Positions 24,276 to 35,194 of a DNA stretch of 64,000 nt are shown here, one piece after another. The notes below the pieces were generated by a model. It was not told where the DNA came from, ran no database searches, and saw only the letters and a list, made by a program, of their open reading frames with translations. The stretch comes from Endomychus coccineus (Eukaryota; Arthropoda; Insecta; Coleoptera; Endomychidae), in assembly GCA_958510875.1 (NCBI GenBank), contig OY294067.1, positions 100,732,010-100,796,009 on the forward strand, read 5' to 3'. Made by a program: the position numbers and the translations under genes. How positions within the stretch are numbered: the first letter of the stretch is position 1; each line of letters opens with the position of its first letter.

Positions 24276-25169
24276 TACTTACAATAAACGGTGTAGTCAC
24301 TGAGGACTTTCCATCATCACCCACCTAGTAGTCTTAGGAGATATTTTTGAGTAACTATTCTGCGCCGACACTTTCGATACGAATAGTGAATACAGAACGG
24401 AGTCCAGCACATTGATATTAAGATTAACCTACTCCGAAAACTAAGGACAGCTTGTGTAGATCACTACATTCATGAGTGAGGTATAACTCATATTCATTAT
24501 AAGGATTCGTGAAAGATTATGACTAAATTTGAAAATATCGATTCAACTGCTCTAAAGACAGTAAATTAGTGATGGGATTAACGAGATATTCCAGCAATTG
24601 ATTACCATTAATAGAGATATGTCAATAATCTACTAATTCAGTTGTTTTAAATTAGTAGTAGTAATCCTTGCATTCCTCGCTACCTACTTAGAATTTGGAT
24701 AACTACTTCTTGTATTCATTCATTTCTACTACTATTTGAACAATTTCTTCAATGCACATGATTCATTGGTTTCAGATGTGGCAAGGAACAATTATTCAAC
24801 GTAATTTAATTATCATATATCTCGATCTCGAATCGATTATCCCCACCATCTCACTACTAGTTGTGTCGTGTTCGACCGAGGGAATCCTCGTATTCTAAAT
24901 CGAAGGAGTAATAGTAAGTACTCATAGAATCATTTATTAGTGTGAAATTACCCACACTTTTCCATCCACATTTATGACGTCTGTACTGTCAAAGATGGGA
25001 TAGAGTAGAATTTGCGTGCAATGTTGCCAGATTTATGGGTCACTCTAATACCCCGCCTATTTTCAGAAGATTATTTATTTTGCCTGGGATATGTGAATGA
25101 TGTAATTTATTGATAACATATTTACATTGGTTTATTAATATCCTACAAACTGTGAGGAGTGTCTTTTGA

Positions 25170-25770
25170 GACTTTGTCAGAATCCACCTCCACGGAGTAC
25201 TCTTACAGGGTAACACTATAATTTAACAAAACAGTACGATTTTTTGGAAAAACGATATCTCTGATACTAGGAAAAGCTTGTACATGAAATCCTAACTCAT
25301 GAATCTCCTGAGGGTACTCGGACATAGCATTACTATGAAATTCCTTAACAAATCATACAAATGAAGGAAATTACTTAATATTGGGATTTATTTCTAAATT
25401 GTTATCTCTGGAACTACCATGAGCTTGTCCATACAATATTGGCAAATGAATCTCCTCAGGCTTCTCTTACATCGCAATATTAGGGTACCCTCATATGATA
25501 ACTGCATCGCATTCTAGAATGAAGGAATTTGCTTCATTTTTTTTTTTTAATATGTATCTCTGAAAATACGACCAGCTTGCTCATGAAACTCTGGATATTG
25601 AATCTCCTTAGGTTACGTACTCTTATCTAACATGGTGTCACCCATTCCTTTAAGAACCGTAAAAATGGGGGAAATTATTTATTAAAATTTTTAGAAGAAA
25701 TGCTGTCTCTGAAACTACGATCAGCTTGTTCATGAAAATTTGGCCAATAAATCTCGACCGGATACTCTCA
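25170..25770. repeat. ~150 bp tandem repeat, four diverged units
   Basis: Units begin near 25255, 25402, 25554 and 25702 and are recognised by TATCTCTGAAACTACGA- and AGCTTGTTCATGAAA-like words followed by AATGAATCTCCT. Spacing is 148, 152 and 148 bp. The divergence indicates an old satellite-like array with no coding content. Confidence 0.8.
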
Positions 25771-25924
25771 ATAATGATAATAATAATGTTTATTCTGTGA
25801 ATATCGATATACAATATATGAGGCAATCTTCATAATGAAGATAAAAGGTTTCTTACAGACGAAGATGGGGAATCCCACTAAAACAGAAGTTGTGCGTGGA
25901 TACTCTTCCTGCCAAGACATATAG

Positions 25925-25962
25925 TATGCATATATATATATATATATTTTTTTTTTTGGCCC
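25925..25962. repeat. (TA)n plus poly-T microsatellite
   Basis: A run of alternating AT followed by about 11 T; simple sequence only. Confidence 0.8.
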
Positions 25963-26551
25963 TTTTTTCGCTACTTGTATGCTATATATAACATAAAATA
26001 TACAATTAGTGCCTAAGGCGCTCAAAAACTAACTTATTAACTAGTCTAACCTGATCATAAAAAGTTATGAAGTATAATGGTAGAAAATGAGTAGAAAATA
26101 TAGCTCCGATTATTCGCTTTATTTGTGAATATATTATGAACAACATCCCTATTCAGGTCTAGCAAATACCTTTTGGAAATTCTTTCCACAATGCTTATAT
26201 TATTTATATATTTCAGGTAGGTATGTTCTGGTGGGAAATATTCAAAAGGTGTTTGCTTTTCGTTTTATCAACCATGGTGTTTCTTAGGTCCATCAAATTT
26301 CAAAACTAAACTGTGTTCACCGGATTGTAATTATAATGTATCATGAGTTCTTCCATAGTTATATGCAATTTGGGTGAGTGAATTATTTAATATAAAAGTA
26401 GAGTCAAAATTGATTAGTTTCAGCTTAGTCTAAAATTGAATGATCACCTGTCATGTTAAAAATGACTGAGATTAAGAATTTTACATAGTTGTAATGGTTC
26501 AAAGAATTACTTGTTAGAGCGATGACTTCTAGTTCTATCTTTGGAGTATCT

Positions 26552-27300
26552 TCATTGATTTTTCTTTCTGGTGGTTCTTTGGAGGATTTCTGAAGTTCGA
26601 TATCTTCTATATCTCCTTGAAGTTTCTAATTCCGTCTCTAGGTTTCTAATGTTTGGTGTTGTTGGTGTTTGTCCACTTTTCGCGTTGATTTCTTCTGAAT
26701 TATAGTTTTCCAGTAGATTTTCGACAGTGTAGGCTTCGTTGTTGATATATAATTTGTGTCCTTTTATGAATGATTGGTCTGATGGATTTTGTCTGGCTTT
26801 GTTCAAAAATTCTCTCAGAACTTTTTGTTGACGTCTTTGTTCAAAAGTTAGGTCATGTGCTATTGCAATACCACTACCTTCCAATTTTTTTCACTGTTCC
26901 AAAATTTCTTCTGTTTTCTGGTAAGATATGAATTCAATATTCACGATTTTTGTTTTTGATTTATTTAGGTATTATAAATTATTCAAGTGTGTTGCTCTAA
27001 CATCAATATCTAATAGTTCCTTAAGTTTTTTTGTAACAGAAGTAGCAGAAGTTTCTCCCGAACTCTCCAGGCCAAATATCAAAATATTATTTTTCTTAGA
27101 CTTTCTTTCTGGGAATTCCACTTTTCTTTCAATATTTGATTCCAAATTCCAAGATTGTTAGTTTTCTGTTTCAGCTCTTCTATTTCAAACGAAAGTCCGG
27201 TTTCACTAGATTCTATGGCGGATTTTATTTATGTTCTGCTCTCAACAATTCTCTCTTGTAAGCTTCTTATGACTTTCAGTGTTCCTGATTCCATTACTTG
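26552..27300 (-). pseudogene. Non-LTR retrotransposon ORF1, broken
   Basis: The best-kept part (start 26884) reads MEGSGIAIAHDLTFEQRRQQ, KVLREFLNKARQNPSDQSFI, KGHKLYINNEAYTVENLLEN: the block in which a 'GI.IA.D.T.EQR' segment is followed by IKG.KLY.N. Just upstream (about 26990-27120), with stops and a frameshift, are KKNNILIFGLESSGETSAT and TKKLKELLDI, an RRM-like start typical of LINE ORF1 RNA-binding proteins. Upstream of this the sequence is coiled-coil-like but decayed. No RT follows on the left, so the copy is truncated or deleted. Confidence 0.65.
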
Positions 27301-27319
27301 TATATGACATGGTAATATA

Positions 27320-27990
27320 TCTAGTGTATGGTCTCCTTTAGATATAGAATAGTTTCATTTGCGTCGATACCATCTATCAGCACCAACTTTTTGTAGCAAA
27401 AACAGTCTCGGTTTTTCAAGAATATGTCGTTCGGTCGATTTGTGAATAGATTCAAAATTACCCAATTGCTAATAATATCAACGCCAATGAATTTGTACTC
27501 ACTGAATTGCCCTTCATTTTGTGAAGAGATTGATATGAGTTCCACATTTGGGATTGCACTTTTCACCACCTTTATGGATCAATTCCAATTCAACGCTACT
27601 GCTCGAGTTTAGCACACTCACAATCTTACATCCTAGCTCTGTAACATTCCTAGACAAATCAATGATTAACACTAAAATTGAGCAGCTTGGTTGTTATAAC
27701 ACCTGCGTAATAATAAATCTCAGATGTTGTAGATATAGGTCAATTTATAATAGAATATGTTGCGTCAAGAAACAGCACAGACTATTGTTCCTTCAAGAGC
27801 AAAGTTATTTGTTCTTTACTAAGAATGTAAACATAAAATGGTTCTCCTACAGAAAAAAAATAGTTCTTATTGACTCTATACATTAAAATCATGTGAAAAA
27901 TATCAACACCATGCCTATTTTGTATAAGTGGCTTTCGAATTACGAATAAAAGTATCATTGATACAGAATGATTCAATTTTCAAGTTAAAA
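27320..27990 (-). pseudogene. Unidentified degenerate ORF fragments
   Basis: In successive minus-strand frames one can read MILMYRVNKNYFFSVGEPFY, then LLLKEQ, a stop, SVLFLDATYSI, later EIYYYAGVI, and further down KFIGVDIISNWVILNLFTNR. The LDATxSI...YYYAGVI order faintly recalls the catalytic start of some DNA transposases, but I cannot name the family and the similarity may be chance. Adjoins the LINE ORF1 relic at its left side. Confidence 0.25.
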
Positions 27991-29439
27991 ATGTTTTTCT
28001 CAAAAATAATAATAATAGCGAAACTTTCGGAAATGTATGGAATCAACTTTCATCGGTGCAGAGCGCGAATAACTTTCAAACGGTATTTATTCGACTTGGC
28101 AGAAGGTTACTTTTATAATGAATAGAGTTGTAGCTGTCATGTGTGTAATTTTCGAGTTTCGACAATATGACATAAATCAATTCTTAATTTTCGAGATTTG
28201 TACTCATGATAGAAGGGGTAATCAATTGAGTTCAGACAATTCTTTCCAGAATGCTTACGTCGGAAGCTTCAAATATGTGTACAATTTCGACCCATATGAC
28301 GTCGTTATAGATACTCCGACAACTAGAGCAGTTTAAACCCTCGACAGGGAAGAAACTCCGAGCAAACTAGCAGAACTTGTATTATGTATGTGCTCTGTAT
28401 TTTTGACTCGAAACGATGACGTAAGAAAATCATCACTGCCTTACAAACTTATATTTGGATTCAAATTATCTTTTGTATACGATAGCATCGTATTTGCATA
28501 CATTATCAAAAGATTCTAATAAGATAATCAAATCATTGAAATGACGTGATAAGCTACAACAATTTTCAGATGAACAATTATTGTTGATTCACTATTTTCA
28601 TCAATCAATTAACCAATTCAGAGCTAGTTGAGTCACCTAATATTAGCAAACTTGCATAACATGATATGTGCATTTATGAAATTTATTATCAGAAAAATCA
28701 AACTACTTTAATTGAATTTTGAATTATCCGTTGATTCATAATTTGTAAGAAAAAATGTTTATATTCGATATTTTTACAAGATATGGATGGAAAAATGTGA
28801 CGTTATGGTTCATAGTGCCTTTGTTGCATACTAACTTGTTTTGTAACAGATGATAAACTACTACTGGTTAAGGTGGTTCACTGTAGGTTGTGCGATAGCG
28901 GTTTTGAGAATATGACGCTAGCGACGAGCTATTTGGATATGTCAACAATATTTCTGTCAACATTCTCACAGTTCATTAGAATACAACACGTGAGTAGTAG
29001 GTTGTCCTAGAGCAAGAATAAAATACAACTCGAACAAAATGGAAATTTTGCACTCGTATGAATTGGAGCCCTTGCCTTCGACTCGTTCTGCAGCCACTAA
29101 CACTCTTGAAAAATGAGCTCCATTGAACTAAATGCATCCCTATTTGTTGGTTCCATCTTATTTTGAGTATACATAACTTAAGATCGCTTACGTTTATTCA
29201 TAGTTTTTGTATCGTTCTTAGGATTTCAGCCAAGTTGTAGAAACTAGTCATAATAATGTTGTATAATATACATCATATGAAAACGAAGTGAAAGTGTGTT
29301 ATTCTATCGAAATGGATCCAATTGATGAGGAACGAATATTATGTGAGATTACTAATATCAGTTCTTTCTGATATTTATTGGAATCGAATTTTTCCGGAAA
29401 CGGTTTTCGCAATGGACCTGACATGATCATCTAATGAGG

Positions 29440-29800
29440 AGGGTGCTGTTGCTGGTAATCCCGGGCATGGATATGAAAGACTTCCTAGGAATAGTTGTAC
29501 CTGACATCGACTTATTAGGGATTGAGCGCCTTCCTGGAGAAGACCCAAGCTTGAGTTTTGGTTACATTAAGCCCTACTAGATTATCAGATACCCATTTAT
29601 AAATCAGATCTCCATCAATTGCGTCCACGTGTTTCTGTCTCGCTCCTCTGGGTTCATTGGTTGGTATAGCGGCTCTAGATGAGGAAGCGATATGGAGCTC
29701 ACCATCGTCTGCAAAGCTCTGGACGAGAGGAGTGGTGACTCTCAGCAGATCGTTGATATGGAGGAGAAACAATGACAGATCTCTGTGAAACACTAGCCTT
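29440..29800 (-). pseudogene. CR1/Jockey-type LINE RT fragment
   Basis: The minus strand reads FLLHINDLLRVTTPLVQSFA then DDGELHIASSSR, containing the FADD catalytic motif of reverse transcriptase preceded by the HINDL palm segment. It then reads DGDLIYKWVSDNLVGLNVTK and TQAWVFSRKA. The expected GVPQGSVLSPTLF just upstream is lost (it reads MFHRDLSLFL, one frame disturbed). Corresponds to the parts seen at 18365-18560 and 57300-57480. Confidence 0.8.
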
Positions 29801-30019
29801 GATAGCCAGATGAATACCTAATTTTTTTGTTTTGTCTATAAAGAAAATTGTAATATCCTTCATTTTGGAAGCATCAGACCAACGAGTACGATATTCTACC
29901 GACCTGTTCTTCTCCAGAATTTATTGAAAGACAAAATTCCGCTGGATAGTATAAATCAACTGTAAATCAGAGTTCAATTGGAAATAAGCTTCTTTTAGAG
30001 ATTCTGGAGAGAAAATACG

Positions 30020-30620
30020 TTTGCGTGTGAACAGACAAACGCTATCATAGCGAGCATCATAACAAAGCTTAAGGCACCGAAGACATACACAATCACCTCA
30101 CAATTTGTACTCGATTGTGTAAAGGAACTAAAGGCACTAGTAAATAACCCCAATAGAGTGATACTCGTATGGGAGTCTGCGGAAACCAGACGAGAAGGGA
30201 CTGAACTGCCATCGCACTCACTAAAGCGGGAACGGAACAATCACTGATTGGACCAGAGCCAACCTGTGGCATCTCTCACCGCCACAGCGAAATCTGTGCT
30301 TCAAAAATGGTTCGAAGCAGAGCATCATGCCTGTTGATGGAAACTGCCCCGTATAACGCACTACAAGCGACCAATGAGAGATTTCCAGCAGCAACGAGAA
30401 GAAAATCCACTGTCTTTCAGCAGACAAGAAATACGGAATCTTGTTGCAATCTTGACCGGACACGTCCCATGCAACAAAAATCTGTGTACGGCGGGTGGAG
30501 TAGATCAGCATACATGCAGGGGTTGCGGTGTGGAAGAAGAGGCATGCATGTGCTGTGTGGTCGTCGAACATATCTTGCAGACGATAAAACTACATCCAAG
30601 GAAATCAAAAGTATCTCCTA
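30020..30620 (+). pseudogene. LINE RNase H domain and C-terminal Cys motif, broken
   Basis: One frame gives SQFVLDCVKELKALVNNPNR then VILVW, the strand-helix segment before the 'WVPGHSGI' loop; the loop has decayed to WESAETRREGTE. Another frame continues EQSLIGPEPTCGIS, and from about 30374 reads PLSFSRQEIRNLVAILTGHV and then DQHTCRGCGVEEEACMCC. The SRQE.R..V..LTGH...C.GC.EEE order is the C-terminal tail after RNase H in I/R1/LOA-type LINEs. Orientation is opposite to the RT fragment at 29.5 kb, so they are separate insertions. Confidence 0.75.
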
Positions 30621-30877
30621 CATCAGGCTACTGAATTTCATAGAATATACCGGACAGATGAGGAGGTAGCAATAGGTGAGGGTACAATAGGACACTAATG
30701 ACCGCAGTGCAGTGCACACCCAAGGGCACGTGCCCCCGAAGTTTAAAGGCAAGGTCCCCCCTCCTGTACGCAAAAAATTAAGATGGCAAAAGTCTGTTCC
30801 CTACATATATTCATTCAGACGGAGCACATTCATTTTAGTTGTCTTTGAAAAAATATTGAGATGAGCTACATCCAACA

Positions 30878-31370
30878 ACAACAACTACAACAACGCCCAC
30901 CACAACTACTACGACTACCTTAGCTCCCATAGCGACCGTAAGAAAACCAGTTAGGCTTCAAGTGAAAAAGTGAATCTACCCTCTTCACCAACTGCTCTCG
31001 CTTCAGCTGAAATCACCCACACTCCAGAAGATCAACTTCAAACTCAATATAGGAACCAACAGATTGGTGAAAACGATTTATTAGAGCAACTTGCCTTACC
31101 ATTGGTAATGATGATTCAGCTAAGAATTTTTCTCTATGAGAAATATTGCTTTCCAATGAACAAAAGATTCAGCTGATTGAGACTTCAGAAACAAAACCTT
31201 ATGGGAAAACGGAACCATCAACTTTTCCAAATGAGCATAAGGTGCAAGTTATTGAAATGAGCGGCCCAAGCTTAATTCACTCGTCAGTATCATCCAAACT
31301 ACAAGAAATCACCTTGCCAAATAGTCAGACAGCCCAGTTTATGAGAACTGCAAACCCTAATGTATAATTG
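30878..31370 (+). pseudogene. Thr-rich, internally repetitive protein fragment, broken
   Basis: A run of ACA/ACT/ACC codons gives TTTTTTTPTTTTTTLAP, then IATVRKPVRLQVKK and a stop. A shifted frame continues NLPSSPTALASAEITHTPED. A third gives three related segments: LSNEQKIQLIETSETKP, FPNEHKVQVIEMSGPS and LPNSQTAQFMRTANPN (period about 28-30 residues), ending at a stop near 31365 with AATAAA shortly after. Thr-Pro linkers suggest an extracellular or mucin-like parent protein. I do not recognise it; the frame changes point to a pseudogene or degraded retrocopy. Confidence 0.4.
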
Positions 31371-31787
31371 AAGGAGAATTGAATGACTCAATAAAAACTG
31401 GATTTGTAGCTCACTATAATATTCTGTCCACTTCCCAGATAGAGCGCACGTCGACAAATACTTGCGGCGTTCACGTGAACAGAATACTCACATTGCGGTT
31501 TGAAATGCTGACCAGCTTAGAACAAATATGCAATTTTGTTTGAAACATCAACAAATATAATGAAAAGGAAAGATCCTCAAATTGGTTCATACACCACATT
31601 GTTGTTTTCTTCCACGGTCGTGGTGGTGAGAAGTGAGTCCGCTAAGCGTCAACTGTCGCGTAGTACCAAAAGGGTGGGGCATTAGTCGAAGAATGATCTC
31701 TGACTCGTATATGACTGTGTTCTCTGGCAACTCCCATTGTTGACTTGTAAACACATGGAATACCAGCATTTTCAGATAAAAATTACG

Positions 31788-31970
31788 AAACCGTGCATTG
31801 TGTTGAAATGCAAAAAACGGGGTACAAAAATGTAAAGCAAAAAACTTCTGTTTTTAAAGTGCCGAAAGATGCGGAAATGCGAAAAAAGTGGATGCTTGCA
31901 ATTCCGGATATAAATCGTTTCAACGAGGTCTTTCATGTGTGCGAAAAAGAGGAAGTTATTTTTAAGGTGA
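31788..31970 (+). pseudogene. THAP-type zinc finger exon, broken
   Basis: Reading KPCIVLKCKK, then after a one-base shift GYKNVKQKTSVFKVPKDAEM and RKKWMLAIPDINRFNEVFHV. The Cys pair, SVFKVPKD, the invariant-type W and AIP are the THAP (C2CH) signature shared by P-element transposases and THAP proteins. At the end VCEKEEVIF replaces the expected C-x2-H. The sequence stops at a good donor (TTTAAG|gtgagt), so it looks like a former first coding exon of a P-like transposon or THAP gene. No downstream partner was seen. Confidence 0.6.
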
Positions 31971-32524
31971 GTAATACATTTTGACAAGAGTAACAGTTCT
32001 ATTCCTCTCTCAAATCAGAATAGTAAATATTGCGTAACGAGAAAAATTATTTTACTTAATATTGTGATTATTGCCATACTTCGATCCAAGCGCTAGCTGG
32101 TGGCTGAGCGGAGAACTACGAGTTTGGCGGCATGTAAGAGACTCATGTCAAACAATAGAGTTCTCAGTCCTGTATGTACGACCGTGGTTTCTACATAGCA
32201 GGATGTGTGGATGATGTCTCTTTACTTCAACCAGAATCAATGAATCAAAAGTTGAAAACTTATTATTCACAATTTTCTGTAGTATAATAAATAGTAAATC
32301 AACGATTGTAGGAATAGTCTTTTGAGTTTTTCGAATTTTTAAAGCATTGTCTATAACGCCTTCGCTAATTTTTTCGAAATTCTCATAATCTCATTTCCTA
32401 CCTCCAACTTATATGAACACTTCAATTAGCATTACACCACTATATTTCGTAGCAGGCCTTGAGTAGTTGTCTAATTTTCACTTTGTTTTAATTTTGACAG
32501 TTATTCTCCACTTGAAACTTCCTA

Positions 32525-33620
32525 TGACGAGTTTTGGTTAAAGTTGATGAACGTGTTTTCAGAATGGTGAATCTCAACTTATTCAAAAGAATTAAGATCG
32601 TTTGTTTAGTAGGTGATAATAATCGGTCAATAAAGGACGGTGCTGAAGAATTCAACAGAAGACATCCAGATCGTCAACCAATTCACTACACCACAGTCTT
32701 CAGAATTAATACAATATTCAATAGAACTGGAAAAGTTAATAAAAAGCAAGTACCAAGACGAGAGAAGGCCTAGAGATATACGAACGGATTTTACAGTATG
32801 TTCAAGAAAACTCCAAAGCCAACTTGATGCAGATTCCACGAGATTTACATGTAAGTGTATCTAAAACACGTAAATGTTTGAAAAAATTAAGTTGTTCCTT
32901 CCAAACCGAAAATCATGCACACCTCACAGTGAGGTGACGTGGAATCCTGTTTATTCTGCCAAGGTGAATATTTGAATGATGTTTTTGGGCAATATTCTCT
33001 ACATCGATGTACCGACATTTACCACTAACCTTACAGTATTCACTCAGAATTCCAGGTACTGGGCAACGGAGAATCCACACTGGCTGATAAATTCAAAAAG
33101 ACAATACTCACAAAAATCAACGTTTGGGTAGAAATATTCAAAAACCGTATAGTGGGTCAACCATTTTCCGAACATACACTGAATGATGAAAAATTACTCA
33201 ATTTTTAAGCACTACTTTGTGGAACGTCATGGAAGGACTAACCTTTAAAAATCGCCGAAATGTCATATTTCAACTAGATGGTGCCCCTATTCATAATGTG
33301 ATTGCAGTACGAGGATGGCTTGATGAAACATTCAAAGCAGATGGATTGTGAGAAACAGTTCTTGTCTTTGTTGGCCCTCTTATTCATCAGACTTGACTCC
33401 GTTAGATTTTTTTCTGTTGAGACATTTGACAGAAAATGTTTCTCGCACCAGACCACGAAATTTGAACGAATTAAAACAGAGTATCGAGCAAAAGTGTAGG
33501 GAAATAACACCAGACACGCAAAAGTTTGAGACGGCGCCGGCGCCGTCATGTATAGAGCGTGCAGGGAATATATTGGAAATACCTATATTTGAGGAATGGT
33601 TGTCCATTGTTTTGAAATTG
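32525..33620 (+). pseudogene. Mariner-like transposase, near full length but frameshifted
   Basis: N-terminal helix-turn-helix: RIKIVCLVGDNNRSIKDGAE, EFNRRHPDRQPIHYTTVFRI (about 32585-32710), the pattern typical of insect mariner-like transposases. Central part: KINVWVEIFKNRIVGQPFSE (about 33115). Catalytic block: NVIFQLDGAPIHNVIAVRGW then LDETFKADG (about 33260-33345). C-terminal: SSDLTPLDFFLLRHLTENVS and RTRPRNLNELKQSIEQKCRE (about 33380-33500). At least four frameshifts or stops. The right side has a CACCCTG near 33834 that could be an end; no matching left end was found, so boundaries are uncertain. Confidence 0.85.
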
Positions 33621-34783
33621 AATTTTGTTTATAAATTTTCCGGTTTCAATTTATTGATGTTTTTTAAAGAAGAGACATCATCCACTAACGGTTACCACAA
33701 TGAAACTTTGTACCTGAATATGCGAAGTGTTTTTGCATTTGATGTTTACACCACATCTTCTGTAAAAGTCATAGACTTTCATACACGTTAGTCAAAAAGA
33801 CGTAAATACGGAAATTTGTCATTGTATAACTAACACCCTGAAACTTAGTGTATAGGTGTTCGAGATATGTCAGAATCGATAGGCTACTAACTTTATCGAA
33901 AATAAAAAATGCCTAATGGTCGCTCTCAGAATGTCGATCCATTTAGCAGACCATAGTAGGCCTAGAAAATATGGATATTTGTCCACATATTTGAATAATG
34001 CCCAACGAGCGCTATATCTTAAAATATTCGTTTCTGAAATTCGGCCAATGAGTTCCAAAATAACAGGGTTTTGCGGTTTCAAATCGCACACACCTTATGC
34101 CACTGGAGCGCTTATCATGTTTCGCTCCGAGTGATTTAGTTTGGTATTCGCGGCCCTATATCATCTGTTTTTTTTTACAAAAAATACCCCATATATTTGT
34201 GAATGGGACAAATAATTCAACAATATGGTGGCTACAGAATGATATATCGGTGAAACATTTAAAAATTTCGAATGTCAACTTTTTGTTCAACTGGAATCGT
34301 TTGTATTTTTACTATCCAAAAATCGCATTAGGAACGTTTCGGCCTGTTGCCTTTATCAAGTTAGTGCACAAGAGGTTCAAACTCTGAAACACTCAACCGG
34401 TTTGACATTTTCCTGAATATTAAATGAAATATTATGAATTAATTACCGAAACAAATAAGGATTATTTCAAGGCAGATATGAACACTAATATCAAATTTGG
34501 TTAAGATATTTTCAAATATGCGTCCTACAAGAAACACACAAAAACTATCTCGAACATCGAATATAATAATTATAATCGACATCATAACTGATACCATTGA
34601 TTAATAGGCAATGCTGATACGTAATAATTTATATCTCTGTTATACTAAAAATAAGTATGTCTGTAACATGGTATAATAACAACATAAATGAACCTGATGT
34701 GTAACCAAGATCTTGCGAACCTTATGTAATTTATTATAGCCGCAAGCAAACACAATTCGTCACGAATTAAGTTGTAAACATAC

Positions 34784-34884
34784 CTGCCAAGGCCAGGCTC
34801 CGCGAACACTTTGCTTGCCGTGAATGATTCTCCCAAGATGTCCAGCGCGAGGTTGCCTGGATCTCCTGACGCTGTGACCACAAT
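34784..34884 (-). CDS. Serine protease, coding exon 2 (propeptide end and activation site)
   Basis: The acceptor is ttctgtgcag| and the donor is TGGCAG|gtatgt; length is 101 nt. Joined to exon 1 it reads DCGHSVRRSRQPRAGHLGR, then IIHGKQSVRGAWPWQ. The R|IIHG junction is the classic zymogen activation cleavage, where a trypsin-like protease frees the new Ile N-terminus. GAWPWQ is the conserved start of the S1 catalytic domain. In this family the Cys in DCG usually pairs with the catalytic domain and keeps a light chain attached; that is inferred here. There is no clip domain in these exons, since the propeptide is only about 20 residues after the signal peptide. The exon ends in phase 0, exactly matching exon 3 17.4 kb away. 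Confidence 0.9.
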
Positions 34885-34953
34885 CTGCACAGAACACGAC
34901 ACTAATTAGTTCATCACTATTTTAGCAGGACATGCCATAGTAAGTCTCAGTAC

Positions 34954-35020
34954 CTGTTACAGACCTTGACTCCGGAGTAACCAACAACATCAGGACTAGC
35001 GCTCGAAGCAACATACCCAT
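34954..35020 (-). CDS. Secreted serine protease, coding exon 1 (signal peptide)
   Basis: First coding exon of an S1-family (trypsin/chymotrypsin fold) serine protease gene running right to left. Starting at the ATG at 35020 it reads MGMLLRALVLMLL followed by VTPESRSVT, a short hydrophobic run typical of a secretory signal peptide. It ends after the first base of a codon at a good donor (CAG|gtactgag), so it is phase 1, and the split codon joins exon 2 to give Asp-Cys-Gly. I chose 35020 because the signal peptide starts there. The frame stays open upstream to another ATG at 35164, but that extension is basic and Cys/His-rich and would bury the signal sequence. The exon is more GC-rich than its surroundings. 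The call rests on linkage to exons 2 and 3; alone it would not be recognisable. Confidence 0.8.
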
Positions 35021-35173
35021 AGCACTAACATTTCCAGCTGTGTTTACTTGTCTACTATCTTTGGTGTGCATGTGTGTGGTACGGCACCCCCGAGGAATCG
35101 GAGAGAGTGATTGTAACGAACAATGAAAGTGGTCTGTGGTAGCGCCGCATCTAGGCCTCCTCACCTAATATAA

Positions 35174-35194
35174 CCCAGTTAGTATTATAAAGTC
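35174..35194 (-). promoter_or_regulatory. Possible TATA box upstream of the protease gene
   Basis: On the minus strand the motif TTTATAATA lies about 165 nt before the chosen start codon, which would put transcription initiation near 35155 with a 5' UTR of about 135 nt. There is no clear insect initiator (TCAGT-like) at the expected spacing, and AT-rich DNA produces such motifs by chance, so this is weak. Confidence 0.2.

Larger units (their letters stand above)
17354..34783 (-). other. Intron 2 of the serine protease gene (~17.4 kb)
   Basis: This runs from the donor gtatgt at 34783 to the acceptor tgtag at 17354, minus strand. It splits WPWQ from VSLQ at phase 0. It holds LINE fragments of at least three kinds, a CpG-rich inverted-repeat element, a ~150 bp tandem repeat, a Thr-rich pseudogene, a THAP relic and a mariner-family relic, each listed separately. 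I recognise nothing in 19200-23280, 24280-25160, 25770-26540, 28340-29400 or 33840-34780 apart from simple AT-rich DNA. It is inferred from consistent splice sites and phase; no transcript evidence is available. Confidence 0.75.

Noticed and set aside
30221..30608. Minus-strand ORFs with Cys and His
   Set aside because: Shadows of the plus-strand RNase H/C-terminal LINE fragment, which explains the Cys spacing.
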